This document shows positions 11,219 through 23,734 of a stretch of 64,000 bases of DNA, one piece after another; the stretch's first letter is position 1; each line of letters opens with the position of its first letter. The notes under the pieces are model-generated. The model did not search any database. It was not told where the DNA came from and was given only the letters and a program-made list of their open reading frames with translations. The stretch spans positions 248,001 through 312,000 of the forward strand of contig JALLLS010000035.1 in assembly GCA_025094145.1 (NCBI GenBank), given 5' to 3'. A program made the position numbers and the translations under genes. The stretch is from Spinellus fusiger (Eukaryota > Mucoromycota > Mucoromycetes > Mucorales > Phycomycetaceae).

Positions 11219-13229
11219 AATGCATGAAACACTTATATTAATAGAAATAATGGTGTTGGATCAAATAAGACTATGCTCAAATCATTATAAATGAATACAT
11301 ACTTTGGTTTATCATTCACCACACTACGTTGCATTACACTGCACCACACTGCATTTCTCTCTATTTCCCATTATTTTTTAGATTAATTTCAACCATCACC
11401 AAGCAATTAAATTAACCGTTAGAATACTCAAGAATTTAGTGCAAAGACAGTAGTACAAGTTAGTCTGTGAGAATGGTCTTAAGGGTGAGAATAAAATATA
11501 GAAAACCCCTCTTTTTATTTATTTATGTGAAGTATACTATACTTAAAGACATAACATCCTGTTATTTGGAAACAGTGCTATTTTGGATAAGTGTCTACTT
11601 ATAAGACTTACTCCTAAGATGGCTAAAGTTAAATTTACAGATTTAGTACTACTGAGAATACTCTCTACAGATTCCTTATCGAACAATGTTAATAATCTAT
11701 AGAAAGTAGAAATAAAGTTATGCGCCTTGCATGCCCTGATAAAATATCAGTCAATCACTTAAATTATTACTGATAAATATAAACAACCACAAGGCATTTA
11801 TTCAAAAGATATTATATTTGAAGTGCAAAAAAAATATACATTGGCCCACAGTTCATTTGGCTTGCATCTCTTTTTTTTTCATTTTTTTTAAAGTAAAAAG
11901 TCAAATAATGTGCGTGTGTGTGTGTGCGTGTGTATAGATACATACATCTCAATACTTTCTTGTATCTCTTTTCATTTATTTACATTATCCTCAGTCACTT
12001 ATCACATATCAAAAAGGTCATTAAGGAGTATTAAAGAAGAAAAGTTTTTTCTTCATATTTTACTCTTATTTGGTAGTAAGTTAAAAGAAAGGCACCAATA
12101 TTAAAAAGTTTTTTTTTACCTTTTTTTTTATTCTTTTAAAATAAAATAAAAACACCTTCATAAAAGATATAATTATTGTGTACTATGTGTTTTTTATATA
12201 TATACTAGGAGCAATACACCAATCGAGGAGGCATGCAGGAATCTATACGTTAAGCATAAGCATAGAATTATTATGTCCAAAGTTAATATATATAGATATA
12301 CATGAATATGTATGCGTATGAGTGTGATAATATGTATGGGGGTTTATGCTTATAGGATTATTCTATTTGAAAATAGTCCATTACAGTGCTGTCAAAAGTA
12401 ATAGGGTAATACACTAATAGAAAGTGGCACTCAGTGGAAATATTAACTTATCTGAAATAGCCAAACCTGTGTATATTTTTTTAGTAACATAAGCTCAGAC
12501 TCTTGAGGAACTACCAGGGGGAAGACATAGGTGTGGCTTTAACAGATATTATTAACTGCATATTTGTTGATAAATGGTCATGTTCATAAAATACGTGATA
12601 TTAATACAGTGCTATCCAAGGGTCTGTCTTGGATGAAAATACTCAATGTTGCCCTTTTTTTTGTCTTCTATCTTTGACCATTTTTTATAGACTGCTTTTG
12701 CAGTGATTATTATATATAATAGTAGAGACCTTTTTATACTGTCTCCCTGTTTTGTGGTTGTGGTTTATCTCCTTTAATAAAGACCCCACCCCCTTGTAGT
12801 CTAGCCGTATCATCATTAGTAATATGTCTGTTATATTTATATAAATATTTGATTTGTAGTATTTCTTCTGTCTGCATGTTTGCCAATCTACGACGCTGAA
12901 ATACCCCTGCCTCCTGAAGTCCCTTGTTGATTCCCTTACACACACACATACACACATACTTTTTATTTTGTTAAAAAGGTTTTTTTTACCTTTTTCTCCT
13001 TAATTTATGTTTTGAATACATCTTTACTCTCTTCTCTTTCTTTTGTAATACATTCTATGAGTGAATGATAGTTAAATTTAACCTCGAACATTCAAAAATC
13101 CTAAAAGTTTTATTCATCTTATTAACTTTTTTTTTACCAATATCTCTTACAAGCCTTTATCTATTCACATTCACATTCATCCACTATTGTACATCAAGTC
13201 ATTTGTACAGATTCTCAGCCTTATTCAAC
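11219..13229. other. Spacer with GT repeats, leading into a 5' UTR
   Basis: No supported gene. There is a (GT)n run at about 11910-11932 and a CA run at about 12940-12955. A Tc1-TIR-like tacagtgctgtcaaaagtaa occurs at about 12384, with a partial same-orientation echo at 12605, but no transposase lies between. The last 160 bp are CT-rich and probably the 5' UTR of the next gene. Confidence 0.5.
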
Positions 13230-15740
13230 ATGCCAAATCCAACATTTCCTATATGGGCAATCGTAGTTCTTATTGTAGTTTTATCTCTCTTGGTGCTCTC
13301 TGTGGTTTGTTACATTACCCGGAAACACTTTCGACGCTCAAGTGTTGTAGGTGCAGACAATTCATTTGAAAAACAGGCCTCTATTGAATCTTCTACTATT
13401 CATGACAACACAAGAGAAGATATGAAGGAAATGTATTCAGACACTCCAAAAAATACCTTTGTTATATCATCTTCTCTGTTATCACCTACTCTAAAAAGTT
13501 CTATCTCTATCACAGAAAGAGCATCCAGTTTTATCTCTGAATACAACCACTCTACTATGGGAGAAGTAAAAGAGCATGATCTCACCCTACCGTTACCACC
13601 ACCAACAGGATCCTTATTCTCTGATACCACCGAACTGGGCTCTATCGACACAAATGATATTTTTGAGAAATATATGTATCCAACAGTTATGAAAGAGGAT
13701 AAAGAAAACTCTTTTGTATCTATATCTGTAGATGATAAAGAACAGCAGCAACAGCCTTCTATGTATTCAACTTTCCAAGAAACAGATACACTTCCAACAA
13801 CACTACGTGAATCACTGCGACGCAAAAAGTCTACCAGACCATCATCTATTCCCGTGAGTCAACCATTGGAGCCTCCTTTACCCAAAAAAGAAAGTTCACA
13901 GTCTATCCGTCAAAGTCGACTACCACGCCCTTCTGCCACAAGAAGTATTGATTCCTCAAGAGGATCTTCAGACGAACATCAGTCCAAGAGTAATTCTTAT
14001 TCAGCTATAGAAAATCCCAAGACACACAATCTGATAAATGAATCCACACAATCTAGTCTCCCAAGTGTCCCCTGTTATTCTCCCAAGAGTCCTTTTATTT
14101 CTGGTGATTCCAATATTTCATTCTCTAATGACTTTCTCAGCAAGATCACTCGACCCGAGTCGATAAAACACAACGCTTTGTTAGAAGAGGGTCTAGAGGA
14201 AGATTTAGGATTGTACTCAAAAGCAAATGGGCGCAAAAACATTCGTCCTGCTTCAAGAAAACCTAGACCTCATTCTATTGTCACAAATGAAGAATCCCTC
14301 AATGCAGCCCGCCAAAATACATTTAAAGAAGAGGCTGCCTATGGATTTCCCTTACCTCAACAACTCTGTCGGTCTGGTAATGAAATGGACTACTTTAGTA
14401 TGACAAGTCGAACTGCACATACAATGGATAGTATTCCAATTACACCTGGATCTGCTCATCGCCTAGTGAGAGACAGCATTGTAGCGGATGATCATAGATC
14501 CATTGCAGCCAGCGCCACCTCTCATCATAAAGGCATTAGTATTCATACCCAAGACTCTGGTTTATGGAATCCACGGGATATTCTGTGTTCTCCTGCCAGC
14601 CTTTTTTCTGACAATTCTTCAAGCTCTGCTGACTCTATGAAAGATAACAGTAATTTATTGCCAACACCTATGAAAGCCCCTCGTTTTGTCTTTTCTGGAA
14701 AGATAGTAACGAGTGTCAGAGAGTCCAAGATACCATCAAGTCAGATATCTTCCACCCGTCATTTATCCAAAAGAGCTACTATTGGTCATACCAGCCAGAT
14801 ACCTACATCCATTCACTCTACTCTTCAAAATAGCATTTCTTTTAAGCCTACATTTGACACTATGAACCCAGAGAGTCCAAAATCTGTATACAGTCAAAGA
14901 GTCATCTCTTCAACAGGCTCTTTATTCAAAGACTATTCTGATCCAGTAAACACCAAACCATTGTCTCCTGCCAATAGTATGAAAGACCTAGATCCTCTTT
15001 TATTGCCCATGACGGTGCAGGAGTATGAAGAATCCGAAATTCATCCCCTCACATCATTGCCTCTTAGTAATTCCTATAGCAAATTAACAAAGCCTTTTGG
15101 TAATGTGGACAATATCCGAAAGATGCTCCAAGCTACATGGAATGCTGGAAGTGTCAAAGAAAGCAAATCTATCTCTAGTTTGACTTCATCCGACAGAAAC
15201 AGTGCCTTTTGCCCAGGATTCTCTCCTGCAGGAAGTATCAATCCCCGTTTACAAAAACAGCATCTACTTTCACTTTCCATACGAGGCCATCCGCAGTCTC
15301 CCACAGCACGGAGACCCCACCTGCCTATTGGATTTATGGATGAGGAGGATAGCCAAGGGCATCCCATAGATGAACCCATGCCCACTATATCTTTTTCATC
15401 TTCTACAGTTCAGACCATGATTCCTACCAACGATGACCAGGTACCTGCAAAAGAGATGGATCCAAAGAAGAAGCAGACAGGTCGTTCGCCATTGTTTAAG
15501 ATTGGAAACAAGTCAGATGAATCTTGGGGCTCTTCCAAAATTAAATCACAAGCTCCTGTGAAGAAGGCCAATACTATTCAAGACACAACGCCTCACAATG
15601 AAGCACATAACAAGAAAGAGTGGGATGATACTTTACATACCTATCGACGTCAACCCAGAGGGTTTGCACCATGGATCGAAACAACTAGTAATAAAACACC
15701 TGCTCAGTTGGAGAGAGATCGGTATCTAGGATCAACATAA
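13230..15740 (+). CDS. Single-pass membrane protein with long Ser-rich cytosolic tail
   Basis: Single exon of 836 aa from the ATG at 13230; an in-frame ATG at 13065 would add 55 aa but lies in CT-rich, UTR-like sequence. A transmembrane helix (WAIVVLIVVLSLLVLSVVCYI) sits at about residues 9-30, followed at once by basic RKHFRR, predicting a type III/Nout-Cin topology without a cleaved signal. The rest is low-complexity and rich in Ser, Pro, Thr and Asn, with recurrent R-x-S-I/V-x-S and S-x-x-S patterns, which looks disordered and heavily phosphorylated. The last 45 residues are more ordered (KEWDDTLHTYRRQPRGFAPW). No known domain was recognised. A polyadenylation signal AATAAA is at 15780. 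It is convergent with the next gene. Confidence 0.8.
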   Translation: MPNPTFPIWAIVVLIVVLSLLVLSVVCYITRKHFRRSSVVGADNSFEKQASIESSTIHDNTREDMKEMYSDTPKNTFVISSSLLSPTLKSSISITERASSFISEYNHSTMGEVKEHDLTLPLPPPTGSLFSDTTELGSIDTNDIFEKYMYPTVMKEDKENSFVSISVDDKEQQQQPSMYSTFQETDTLPTTLRESLRRKKSTRPSSIPVSQPLEPPLPKKESSQSIRQSRLPRPSATRSIDSSRGSSDEHQSKSNSYSAIENPKTHNLINESTQSSLPSVPCYSPKSPFISGDSNISFSNDFLSKITRPESIKHNALLEEGLEEDLGLYSKANGRKNIRPASRKPRPHSIVTNEESLNAARQNTFKEEAAYGFPLPQQLCRSGNEMDYFSMTSRTAHTMDSIPITPGSAHRLVRDSIVADDHRSIAASATSHHKGISIHTQDSGLWNPRDILCSPASLFSDNSSSSADSMKDNSNLLPTPMKAPRFVFSGKIVTSVRESKIPSSQISSTRHLSKRATIGHTSQIPTSIHSTLQNSISFKPTFDTMNPESPKSVYSQRVISSTGSLFKDYSDPVNTKPLSPANSMKDLDPLLLPMTVQEYEESEIHPLTSLPLSNSYSKLTKPFGNVDNIRKMLQATWNAGSVKESKSISSLTSSDRNSAFCPGFSPAGSINPRLQKQHLLSLSIRGHPQSPTARRPHLPIGFMDEEDSQGHPIDEPMPTISFSSSTVQTMIPTNDDQVPAKEMDPKKKQTGRSPLFKIGNKSDESWGSSKIKSQAPVKKANTIQDTTPHNEAHNKKEWDDTLHTYRRQPRGFAPWIETTSNKTPAQLERDRYLGST

Positions 15741-15869
15741 TTTTTTTTTTCTTTTTCTTTTCTTTTTCTTTCATTTTTACAATAAAAGTCAAAATTAAAT
15801 GTGTTTTGTGGTTATCTGTAAATGCAAAAACGAATGCTTTTATTTGCTTGTTATTATCATTCGTTATTT

Positions 15870-17080
15870 TTATGGGGCAAATGGACACTTTGAACCAGTC
15901 GATTGGACAGCCTGCTCTCCATCTTGTGTCTTTCTATTTTTGGCCATTTGCTTTATCAGATCACTAGGGTCATAGAAAGTCTCAAGCTATTGAGGGAGAA
16001 GAAAGTTAGAGACTACACGAATAGAATCACATTCTCTTCTTTTATGTCTAGTTTTGCTTACTTGTTCAATTTGAAAACCTTCATTGACCTTGGCTACAGT
16101 CACGCCAAATGTCTCAATCACTTCATTGGTAGCATGTGCTTCAAGCTTCTTGCCATTGCCAATGTTCACAGATAAATCTCCAGTCATTAAGCCCCAGTGA
16201 CTATTTTTAACATAGAATATACATAGGATGAGATATGACATCCAACAAAACAGAGACACACAGATAGGCAGAAAGCAAATAACTACACTACACACAGTAA
16301 AACTTACCGCCACTTGAAGGCAACAGTAGGAGGCCCACTGTAGACTTCTAATACTTCCCAAGAAAAGGTTCGTAGAGCACGTTTGAAGAGCTTATGAGAT
16401 TCACTAAAGTCGTTCTCACTTGCTTTGTATAAATCGGTATCACCAATAAGGGCATTATAAGTACCAATCTGTAAAACATAGATAATGTTAAATGGATATC
16501 TTGCATACGCACGGTCTCTCTCTTTGTTTGTTTGTTTAAATAAAATAAAAAAGAATATATTTATCTATCTATCTATCCATATCACTGCCTAATTCTACTA
16601 TTCAACCTCTCTAAAAAGACAATGCTTCTTCTGTAACAAACCTCAAGCATCTCTTCTGCACTGTGCCACTTTTGTCCATTGACAGAAAATCTGTACTTTT
16701 TGTTATCAATAGTTCGTATTTCATCAGCAGACAATTTGTAAGACATCTCCTTCTCCCAGTTCTTTCATGAGAAATAATACATATCAGTCTCTTGTTTATG
16801 TCTTTTCAGCGAACTCAATTGATTCATTATTTTACCTTGACGAGATTAGAGACAAGATTCTCGAGAGAACCTTCAGCATGAGTACATGTTTTCTCTAGAG
16901 AAGACAGTCAATAAATAAAATGAAAAACAATCCGCGAAAGTTACAGATAATTCCAAACTTACCAGCCTCAAAAGCAGCATTCACTTTGCTATAATCAGGC
17001 ACACGGTTGTAACGCCATTTATGATCCTTGTCATTAAGAACAGCATTGGGATCTACCATGAAATCAGGAAGGTTGGCCAT
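15870..17080 (-). CDS. Pathogen-related (PRp/SnoaL-like) protein
   Basis: Six exons in phase: 17080-16963, 16894-16836, 16761-16642, 16468-16308, 16200-16062 and 15986-15870, giving 237 aa. Order of motifs follows plant and fungal pathogen-related proteins (barley PRPX family): W-x-Y/N-x-x-PDY near residue 30, EGSLENLV, NWEKEM, GTYNALIG, the core AFKWRHWG and ETFGV, and the C-terminal LETFYDPSDL. The fold is NTF2/SnoaL-like; function is not established, and in fungi these are soluble proteins sometimes linked to stress. No signal peptide. Splice joins are ordinary GT-AG with introns of about 68-185 nt. It is convergent with the 13230 gene, 129 bp apart. Confidence 0.85.
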
Positions 17081-20000
17081 AGTTCAAGTAGATTTAATTG
17101 AATTCAGAATGAGGTGAAAGAAAGAAGAAAAATAAAGAAACAACTCTACTCCTTTGTCAATTCAGTACCATTGTTTTATACAGAAGAGAAGAGAATTTGA
17201 CTGAGTTGATTTTAGTAGAATCCAGATCTTAACACCAAATAGAATATAGGTAACATAGCATGGGTTGGGATTCAGCCAATACATCGCAAAAAGAGAAAAG
17301 AAGAAGAAAACAACAACAACAACGAACCTTCTATCTGTAGAAATGTTCAAATTAATACACTATTTGGTAGCTTCTTATTTATAGCGTATGAATGTATAGA
17401 CCTTTTTCATTGTCCAATATAAAGAGGATTGCACACATGTAAGCCCGTCAAGGCTATAAGCTGTAGCTCCAAGAACAAAGATATTTCAAGAAGATTAATG
17501 TCTTATACTACCATTCTAAGAAAGACAGATATTTAACCTTGTCTGTGTCATGTAGATATAATCCTTCCGCTTGTCTTTCAATTTCGTTGTCATGTAAAAC
17601 AGCAAAGATGAGACAAGTTTATGCAATTTCGGACCTATAACTAAACCGTCACCAACCCTCCTTTTCGGTAAGAATGTCCCGGTCTAACACTAGTTTCTTT
17701 GATAATGATGAATACATTTATTTTCTATTCGTGACACTTCTGAGTCATCTCATCTCAGTGTCTGTGTTCAGTGTTCTGTGTCTGTGTTCAGTGTCTGTAG
17801 CCTCAGATTAGACAGTCTACTGGCCTGACATGTGTTCTATATCAAAAATCATACCAGTTTAAGAAAAGAGAAAAAAAAATCTTACCTCTAGATCTTTTCA
17901 CAATAGCGTATTAATTATAAGCCATGCCTACTTTTTACTTGCTTCGTATTAAGATAATGAACAAAGAGTTACTTTTATGCAAACATAGTATATTACTTCT
18001 TCACCAAAATTCGTAGAAAAAATAACAAAACTTCAATAAAGACCTATAATAAATCTTACATGTTTAGAATGTGTCTTGTAATTTATCTTTACTAACATTT
18101 TTCGGCAAGCATTCAGTAGGTTATGATAAATTTCTTATTTATTTAATTCTTCTTACTCCTTTACTGATAGGTTTGCCAGTTTTATTTATTGTGCTCATTA
18201 AAAAGATCATGTGTAAAATTGTTCACTTATAAAAGAATATATTAATAATATTCCTTAATACTTATTGTGTTATCAAATTACAATTCATCTTTTGTTAAAT
18301 CTACTTTTGAGTCTACTCGTTTATGTCTTTCTCTAGATCACCTTTAGAGCAACCTCTCTTTATGTCATCAAATATAAGCAATCGAACACATATAAATAAT
18401 ATGTGTCATATCATTAATTGATTATAATAATTACTATTGTGATAGTAATTATTATAGTGATTAACAAGTACCTGTGATATTTGGAGAAACCTATTATAAT
18501 ACAGGGCTAACTGTAATGAGGAAGAGCTGAAACCAAAATAGTATACCCTTGAGTACTGTCAATATTGACTGTTTCATTTTTCATCCTCTTCTATTATCAG
18601 TATAAAAGGATATTTTATAAATCCAAACTAATGAGATAAATGAATACAGTAAAAGATAAATGAAGTAGAGATGTCTCCTGAGGTGGATTATCTATGCATT
18701 GACCCAAGATAATATTAAATATTATGGAGATAGCCACTATAAGATCCGCCTATATTTCCATTCTCAGACTCTTATTCCATGACTTCTTAGCGTATTTGTT
18801 CTTAAGTGACTTGTTTTATGGACACTCTTACAGTGAGTGGGTATTTGTATGTTTATTTATTCTAAATACGTTTTATTAAATACTTATACAGTTCTATGTC
18901 TCAGTGAGAAGCATTAAGAATCAAACAGTTTCATAAAAAGAAAGACAATAGAAACTATTTATAAAAATATGACATTCACAAGAGGAAGAGATACAATAAT
19001 AAGACGCCCACTAGACTATAACATGTCTTTGTCCTCACAAGGAGTGTGTAAATTTAGCTAATATAACATAATAGTTACACATATAGGTCATACCCTTGGA
19101 AAGTGACTTACAAAGGCTTCACAGAATACAACTTATTGGATTTGCCGGATGCGACAAAAGATAAAGACAAATTAATCTCCATGCCTATGTGTTTTGCTTA
19201 AGTATCCTCTTTTTTAATTCTTATATATTTACATACTGTCTTCCGATATAAAATCTTATATGATTGATGGAGAATAAAGAAGAGAGAATGAGAAAAAGTG
19301 TTTATTCATTCATTCATGAATTTTCTCATAACAAACAACGAACAAAAGAATTGTAATCTAATAATGTTGCTTTATCTATTTTTATATTTATATTGCATAA
19401 ATAGTTGTATTTCTAAGAGAATTGATGTTTATCTCTAGTATAAATGAATAAATAAAAATGAAACAAGCCAATAAAGTAAAAAAAAAGAAAAGGAATTAGT
19501 TGTAAAAGAAATAAGAAAATGCCTTTTAAAAAATCTAAAAGTTGAAAAAAAAAACTTTCTCATTCCTAAGGACCTGTCAATTCCGGGTTTACATGACCAT
19601 TTTCAAAGAAGGATGATTAATTTAGTGTATATCACAAATAAAAATCAGCCCATGAAATATGTAGATTTACTTAGTATTATCCATTCCCTTTAAAATTATG
19701 ATCACAGACCTATAAAGAACACATCTTATCACACCACATGTTCCTTAGCTATTACCAGACTTTAGTTTTGTTTTAATTTTCTCTAACATTTACTGGATCT
19801 TTCTAGCCTTTTCTCGATATGCTAGCTTTGGTCTTTAAGGTGAAGAGACTCTTGATATTTCTTATAAGTAAAAAAAACAATAGTATAAGACAGGAGAAGT
19901 TGAAGGTGTATATGATAGTCATATCTTTTCATAATAATTCAACCATACACTGAGGGCTCAGAAGATCTATTCTATGTCCCAGCAAAAACATGTTTAAATA

Positions 20001-20466
20001 TACGTTTTCAAGATAAATACAAATAGTAGACCTGTAGCTTTATTAATGAGCCAAAATTGGCATCGAGGCAATTTATATATCTACTCATTCCTTTATAATT
20101 GATTGATTCTACTATTTTTAAACAATTACTAGTGAAAGCTAAATAGTATAGGTTTATCTCTCTGTCTTATTTTGGCTCTATAAGATCTTTTAACACCTAA
20201 TCTTTGTTTTATTATTCACAATATATACTTTTAGTAAAAATATTATTAAAAGTATTCTCCTTCTATTCTGTCATCAGCTCTTCAACTGTTTATTCAAACA
20301 TATGTATGCTGCCTACCCCTATTCCCAATATGGAATTCTATGAAGTAATGGTTCTTGGAGTCATCCATACTAGATATTATAATATCTTTTTGCATGACAA
20401 AATCGAATAAGATACACTTCATTATCACTTTTTAGGTAGTTTACCTGTATCATGGGTTTCCGTCAG
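17081..20466. other. Large gene-poor spacer
   Basis: About 3.4 kb without a supported gene. It contains a degenerate gtgtctgtgttca tandem repeat at 17755-17805, a perfect short hairpin at 18423-18456 and scattered homopolymers. The last few hundred bases flank the 3' end of the Fanzor gene and are where a guide RNA would be sought. Confidence 0.55.
18423..18456. repeat. Perfect 15-bp stem hairpin
   Basis: The arm tataataattactat is followed by a 4-nt loop (tgtg) and its exact reverse complement. It could be a small palindrome of a decayed TIR element or a cruciform-prone site. It is not near a gene end. Confidence 0.7.
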
Positions 20467-22778
20467 TTAGTCAACCGAGGCTCCAGCGATAACTGGGGAG
20501 GAGAAGGATGGAGATGAGCCAGAAGGCTTGGACCTTTTATTGGTTCTAGGTGTATCTTTGTAGTCATGCTTTCTTTTGTTATATCTACAAAAGCGCTCTG
20601 GGCGGGTACCATTTTCCCTTTGAGACATTAGAATATGTCTAAAGTTCAATGTAGCAGCTAGATCACGATTCCAAAGCCTCAATGTCTTGTCTTTCATAAA
20701 ATTTTGGTTTGAACACCTATTTGAAGAGAGAGAAGGATGAGTCTTATTTTGATATAGAGTTAAGAAGAAATGACCTGAGAAGACTATGACATTTGACTTT
20801 GGGCATTTTTGTTCGTTGATAGGGCCTGGGGTTCTTGACATGTTTAAATGCTTCCAAAGGTGAGTACTTGCACTCAGGACACAGACTCGATGTTTTGAAT
20901 TCATTGATAAGATAGAGTTTGAATCCTTCTTTCTTCAACATCCTCCGCATGCCTTTTCCCTTTATTGGTTCATAGAACCTCATATTTATGCTTGACCAGT
21001 CGCCCAAGATCAACACCGGATCTTCTCCAAACTTGGCTCTCAAGTTTCGGGCTAGTCGTTTATCAGACTGCAATCTATTGATATGACTCGATAGCTTCAT
21101 CTTTCGAAATGGTAGTAGCGATTGTTTCATAATAAGAGAATTGGCACTTGAGGGGCCTTTTTCTTTTATACCACTGTCTTTTGTTTGCCCATTATCTTCC
21201 TTCATTGTTTCATTGCCGTAATACAATACCAAGTCCTCCGATACACTTGCTTTTGTTTGTATATAGTTAATGAATTCCTGGAGTTTTACTGTTGAGGCAG
21301 GAACTTGACTAAGTTTGTCTTCCAGTCTTTGGATGGATGGAGGCTTAAGGTTCTGTCGAAGCTTCTTGAAATGGGTTGACTTTGTTTCTTTGGCTCGTTG
21401 ATTACGTGTATACCTGTAGATGGATTTATTATCGGGTGTGCTGTTTTCTTGCATACAGAATAATAGGTCTCGACGACCTGGATCGATGATTACGCATTTG
21501 TCTTTTGTTTCCGCTAATGAAGCTTGAGATAACTCTTCAATAGACCCAATGTGATCCTCATCAATAAGTGCTTTGTGACTAACACCCGAGAAACGTCTCG
21601 ACATAAAGTTTTCCTTGATCACCGACACTGCCACACCATCGGTTTCTATTGTACCTTGGAATCTCATTGACCTATCTATACCTTGACTTTTGAACACCTT
21701 TGATTTTAGATTGACGACTTACCCCAAAGATCAAACTTTTCGCCCGTGTAGCTTTTGTTTTTCAAGATATGATGGTTGAGTATCTTAGTATCTATCGTAA
21801 TGTGAGAGGGAATGAAGCTTTTACGAAGTGGGAAGCAACTAAAAGATTTGTTTCCATTCTTTTCACATAGTTGGGCCAGCTTAGCAAATGCGTACATGTG
21901 CTTAGTTGGATTGGCTTTAACATCATAATAGATGGAGTTTTTAGCAAATCTATAACTGGGTGGATAGCAGGCTAGCAGTTCTTGTATTTGGCTAATGGCC
22001 TTTTGGTTCAAGAAATCTACGGGTGCATTGGGAACAGTCTTTGTCAAAATGTCTAGTTTGATTTGCGTACACACATCCAACACATTTAATCTAATAATAT
22101 TTACAATAGCCTCCTCAGAATAGTTTTTGGTTTTCATGGCATGGGTCAATGTGGCAATTCTTTCTTTTTGTCGCAGGATGATGTTGAAGAGCATTCTAAG
22201 ACGATTCCCAAATTGAGACACACTATTATTGATGTAGGATGTGTGTATCTTGGTGCTTTCATAGATAGATATCTGTTGAGCATTGGTTATTTTGATTGGA
22301 GTGTAGGACGCATATTGACAGTGGTCATTCTTCAGTGGGTTGATCTTCTCTCTTATTTGACGCACCTTGGGTGTGAGACGTGTTTTACCGGAAGCACTAC
22401 CCTCTCTGATTTGCCTATCAATGAGTGACAAAAATACCTCACGGAAGAAATCCTTAGTTATGCAATCATTCAAAGATCCATCTTCATTTTCGAGTAGATG
22501 GATCAATATATACTTGGAGAACACATATGTGTGAGAAACAATGGTATTGATGTTATGGACCAGATATTGTAAAACAGTTGAATATTCAGAACTCCAAGCA
22601 GTATCACGTAAAGATGTCTTGATTGTCATTATTCTGGCATGATTTGAACCCAAAGAACTTGCTATAGGCTCTTCATCAGTCTATTATAAAAATCAAATAC
22701 ATGTAAGAATCCTAGGTTGAATCTATAAGCATGTTGTATCTTCTTTACTTCATTAACATCTTGTTGGCTGCATAACAT
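20467..22778 (-). CDS. Fanzor (eukaryotic TnpB-like RNA-guided nuclease), probably intact
   Basis: Exons 22778-22749, 22680-21723, 21675-20775 and 20716-20467 join in phase, giving 712 aa; an internal ATG at 22629 gives 685 aa if the tiny first exon is wrong. The C-terminal half carries the TnpB/Fanzor RuvC fold: RuvC-I IIDPGRRDLLF (Asp394), the LGDWSSINMRFYEPIKGKG block, RuvC-II LINEFKTS (Glu588), a four-Cys zinc finger (C595, C598, C625, C631) and RuvC-III LWNRDLAATLNF (Asp648). All three acidic residues are present. The Lys/Arg-rich C-terminus (YNKRKHDYKDTPRTNKRSK) looks like a nuclear signal. By family knowledge such proteins cut DNA guided by an RNA made from the element's end. Introns of 68, 47 and 58 nt resemble host introns. 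No transposase or clear TIRs flank it. Confidence 0.88.
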
Positions 22779-23734
22779 CTTTAGTTCAGAAATAATAGAT
22801 AGAAATACAATAAGAAAGAGGAAATAAATAGTTATTTTATTAGCAACACTGAATAGTATCAGCTACTATTTATCATCCATTGATGTTATGGTGTTGTCAA
22901 TAGCTCCTTAGGTCCAAAGGTATTGGCTTAGTTAACGTACAATTAACTCTGCTCTTATTTATTCAACTTGTTTGTTATTCTTTTATACTTTAATGATTAT
23001 TACAGATAGAAGAACTTCAAGGAAATCACTACCAAAAGACATACATTCTAATGCAGGCTGTTGTACTTTTATATTATCTCTAAAAGATCTATCAACTGTA
23101 TTAAATACGCTACGACTTAGATGCTTTATTCAATACCATTGATTCTGTAGCTGTTTTATTTATTTATTTATAAACTGTTAAATGTTAACCTCTCGTTTCT
23201 TTAATAAATGGGGTCTGAGGTAACAGCATCCTGTACACCACTCAATATATCTCTTCTCAATGTGTCTTGGTTGTGCCATATAAAATTCAGACAACCTTGT
23301 TTAATGTTAGCATGCATGTCTACTCTATACTGATAAAGAGGGCTTTCCAAATAAATGCAAGTGATTTAGTTTTCTGTACATCCATCTGAAGCAGTAGTAT
23401 TTTAGTGTGCTTATCTTGACATTTTGGTCATTGACTGAGCATGTTTTTATAGTCCAACCTAAATGTCCTGTAGGAAGAAAGAAGTACTTGGCTCATAGGA
23501 TTATATGAATGATTCATCTCACTCATTCTTTACAGTAAGCTGCCATTTCTTGATCATATCATAATGTCTCTACTTTCTGTTTGGTATCTATTATTATTTG
23601 GACAATTGTAATGACTTTTGCGCAAATAGCCATACTTACAACAGCTTGTATATCTATTTTGACAATGGTTCACTCAAATAATACTATTGGGTATATAATT
23701 TGGATCAACATACTTGTTCAAGAAAGTGTTAATA
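22779..23734. other. Spacer upstream of Fanzor
   Basis: No gene is supported. It would contain the Fanzor promoter. No TIR matching the downstream flank was found. Confidence 0.5.

Noticed and set aside
12384..12640. Possible MITE between two tacagtgct motifs
   Set aside because: The motifs are in the same, not inverted, orientation and share only about 9 bp.
21676..21722. Frameshift splitting the Fanzor gene into two pieces
   Set aside because: A 47-nt GT-AG intron restores frame exactly and reads LW^DRSMRFQGTIETDG, so it is a splice site rather than a lesion.
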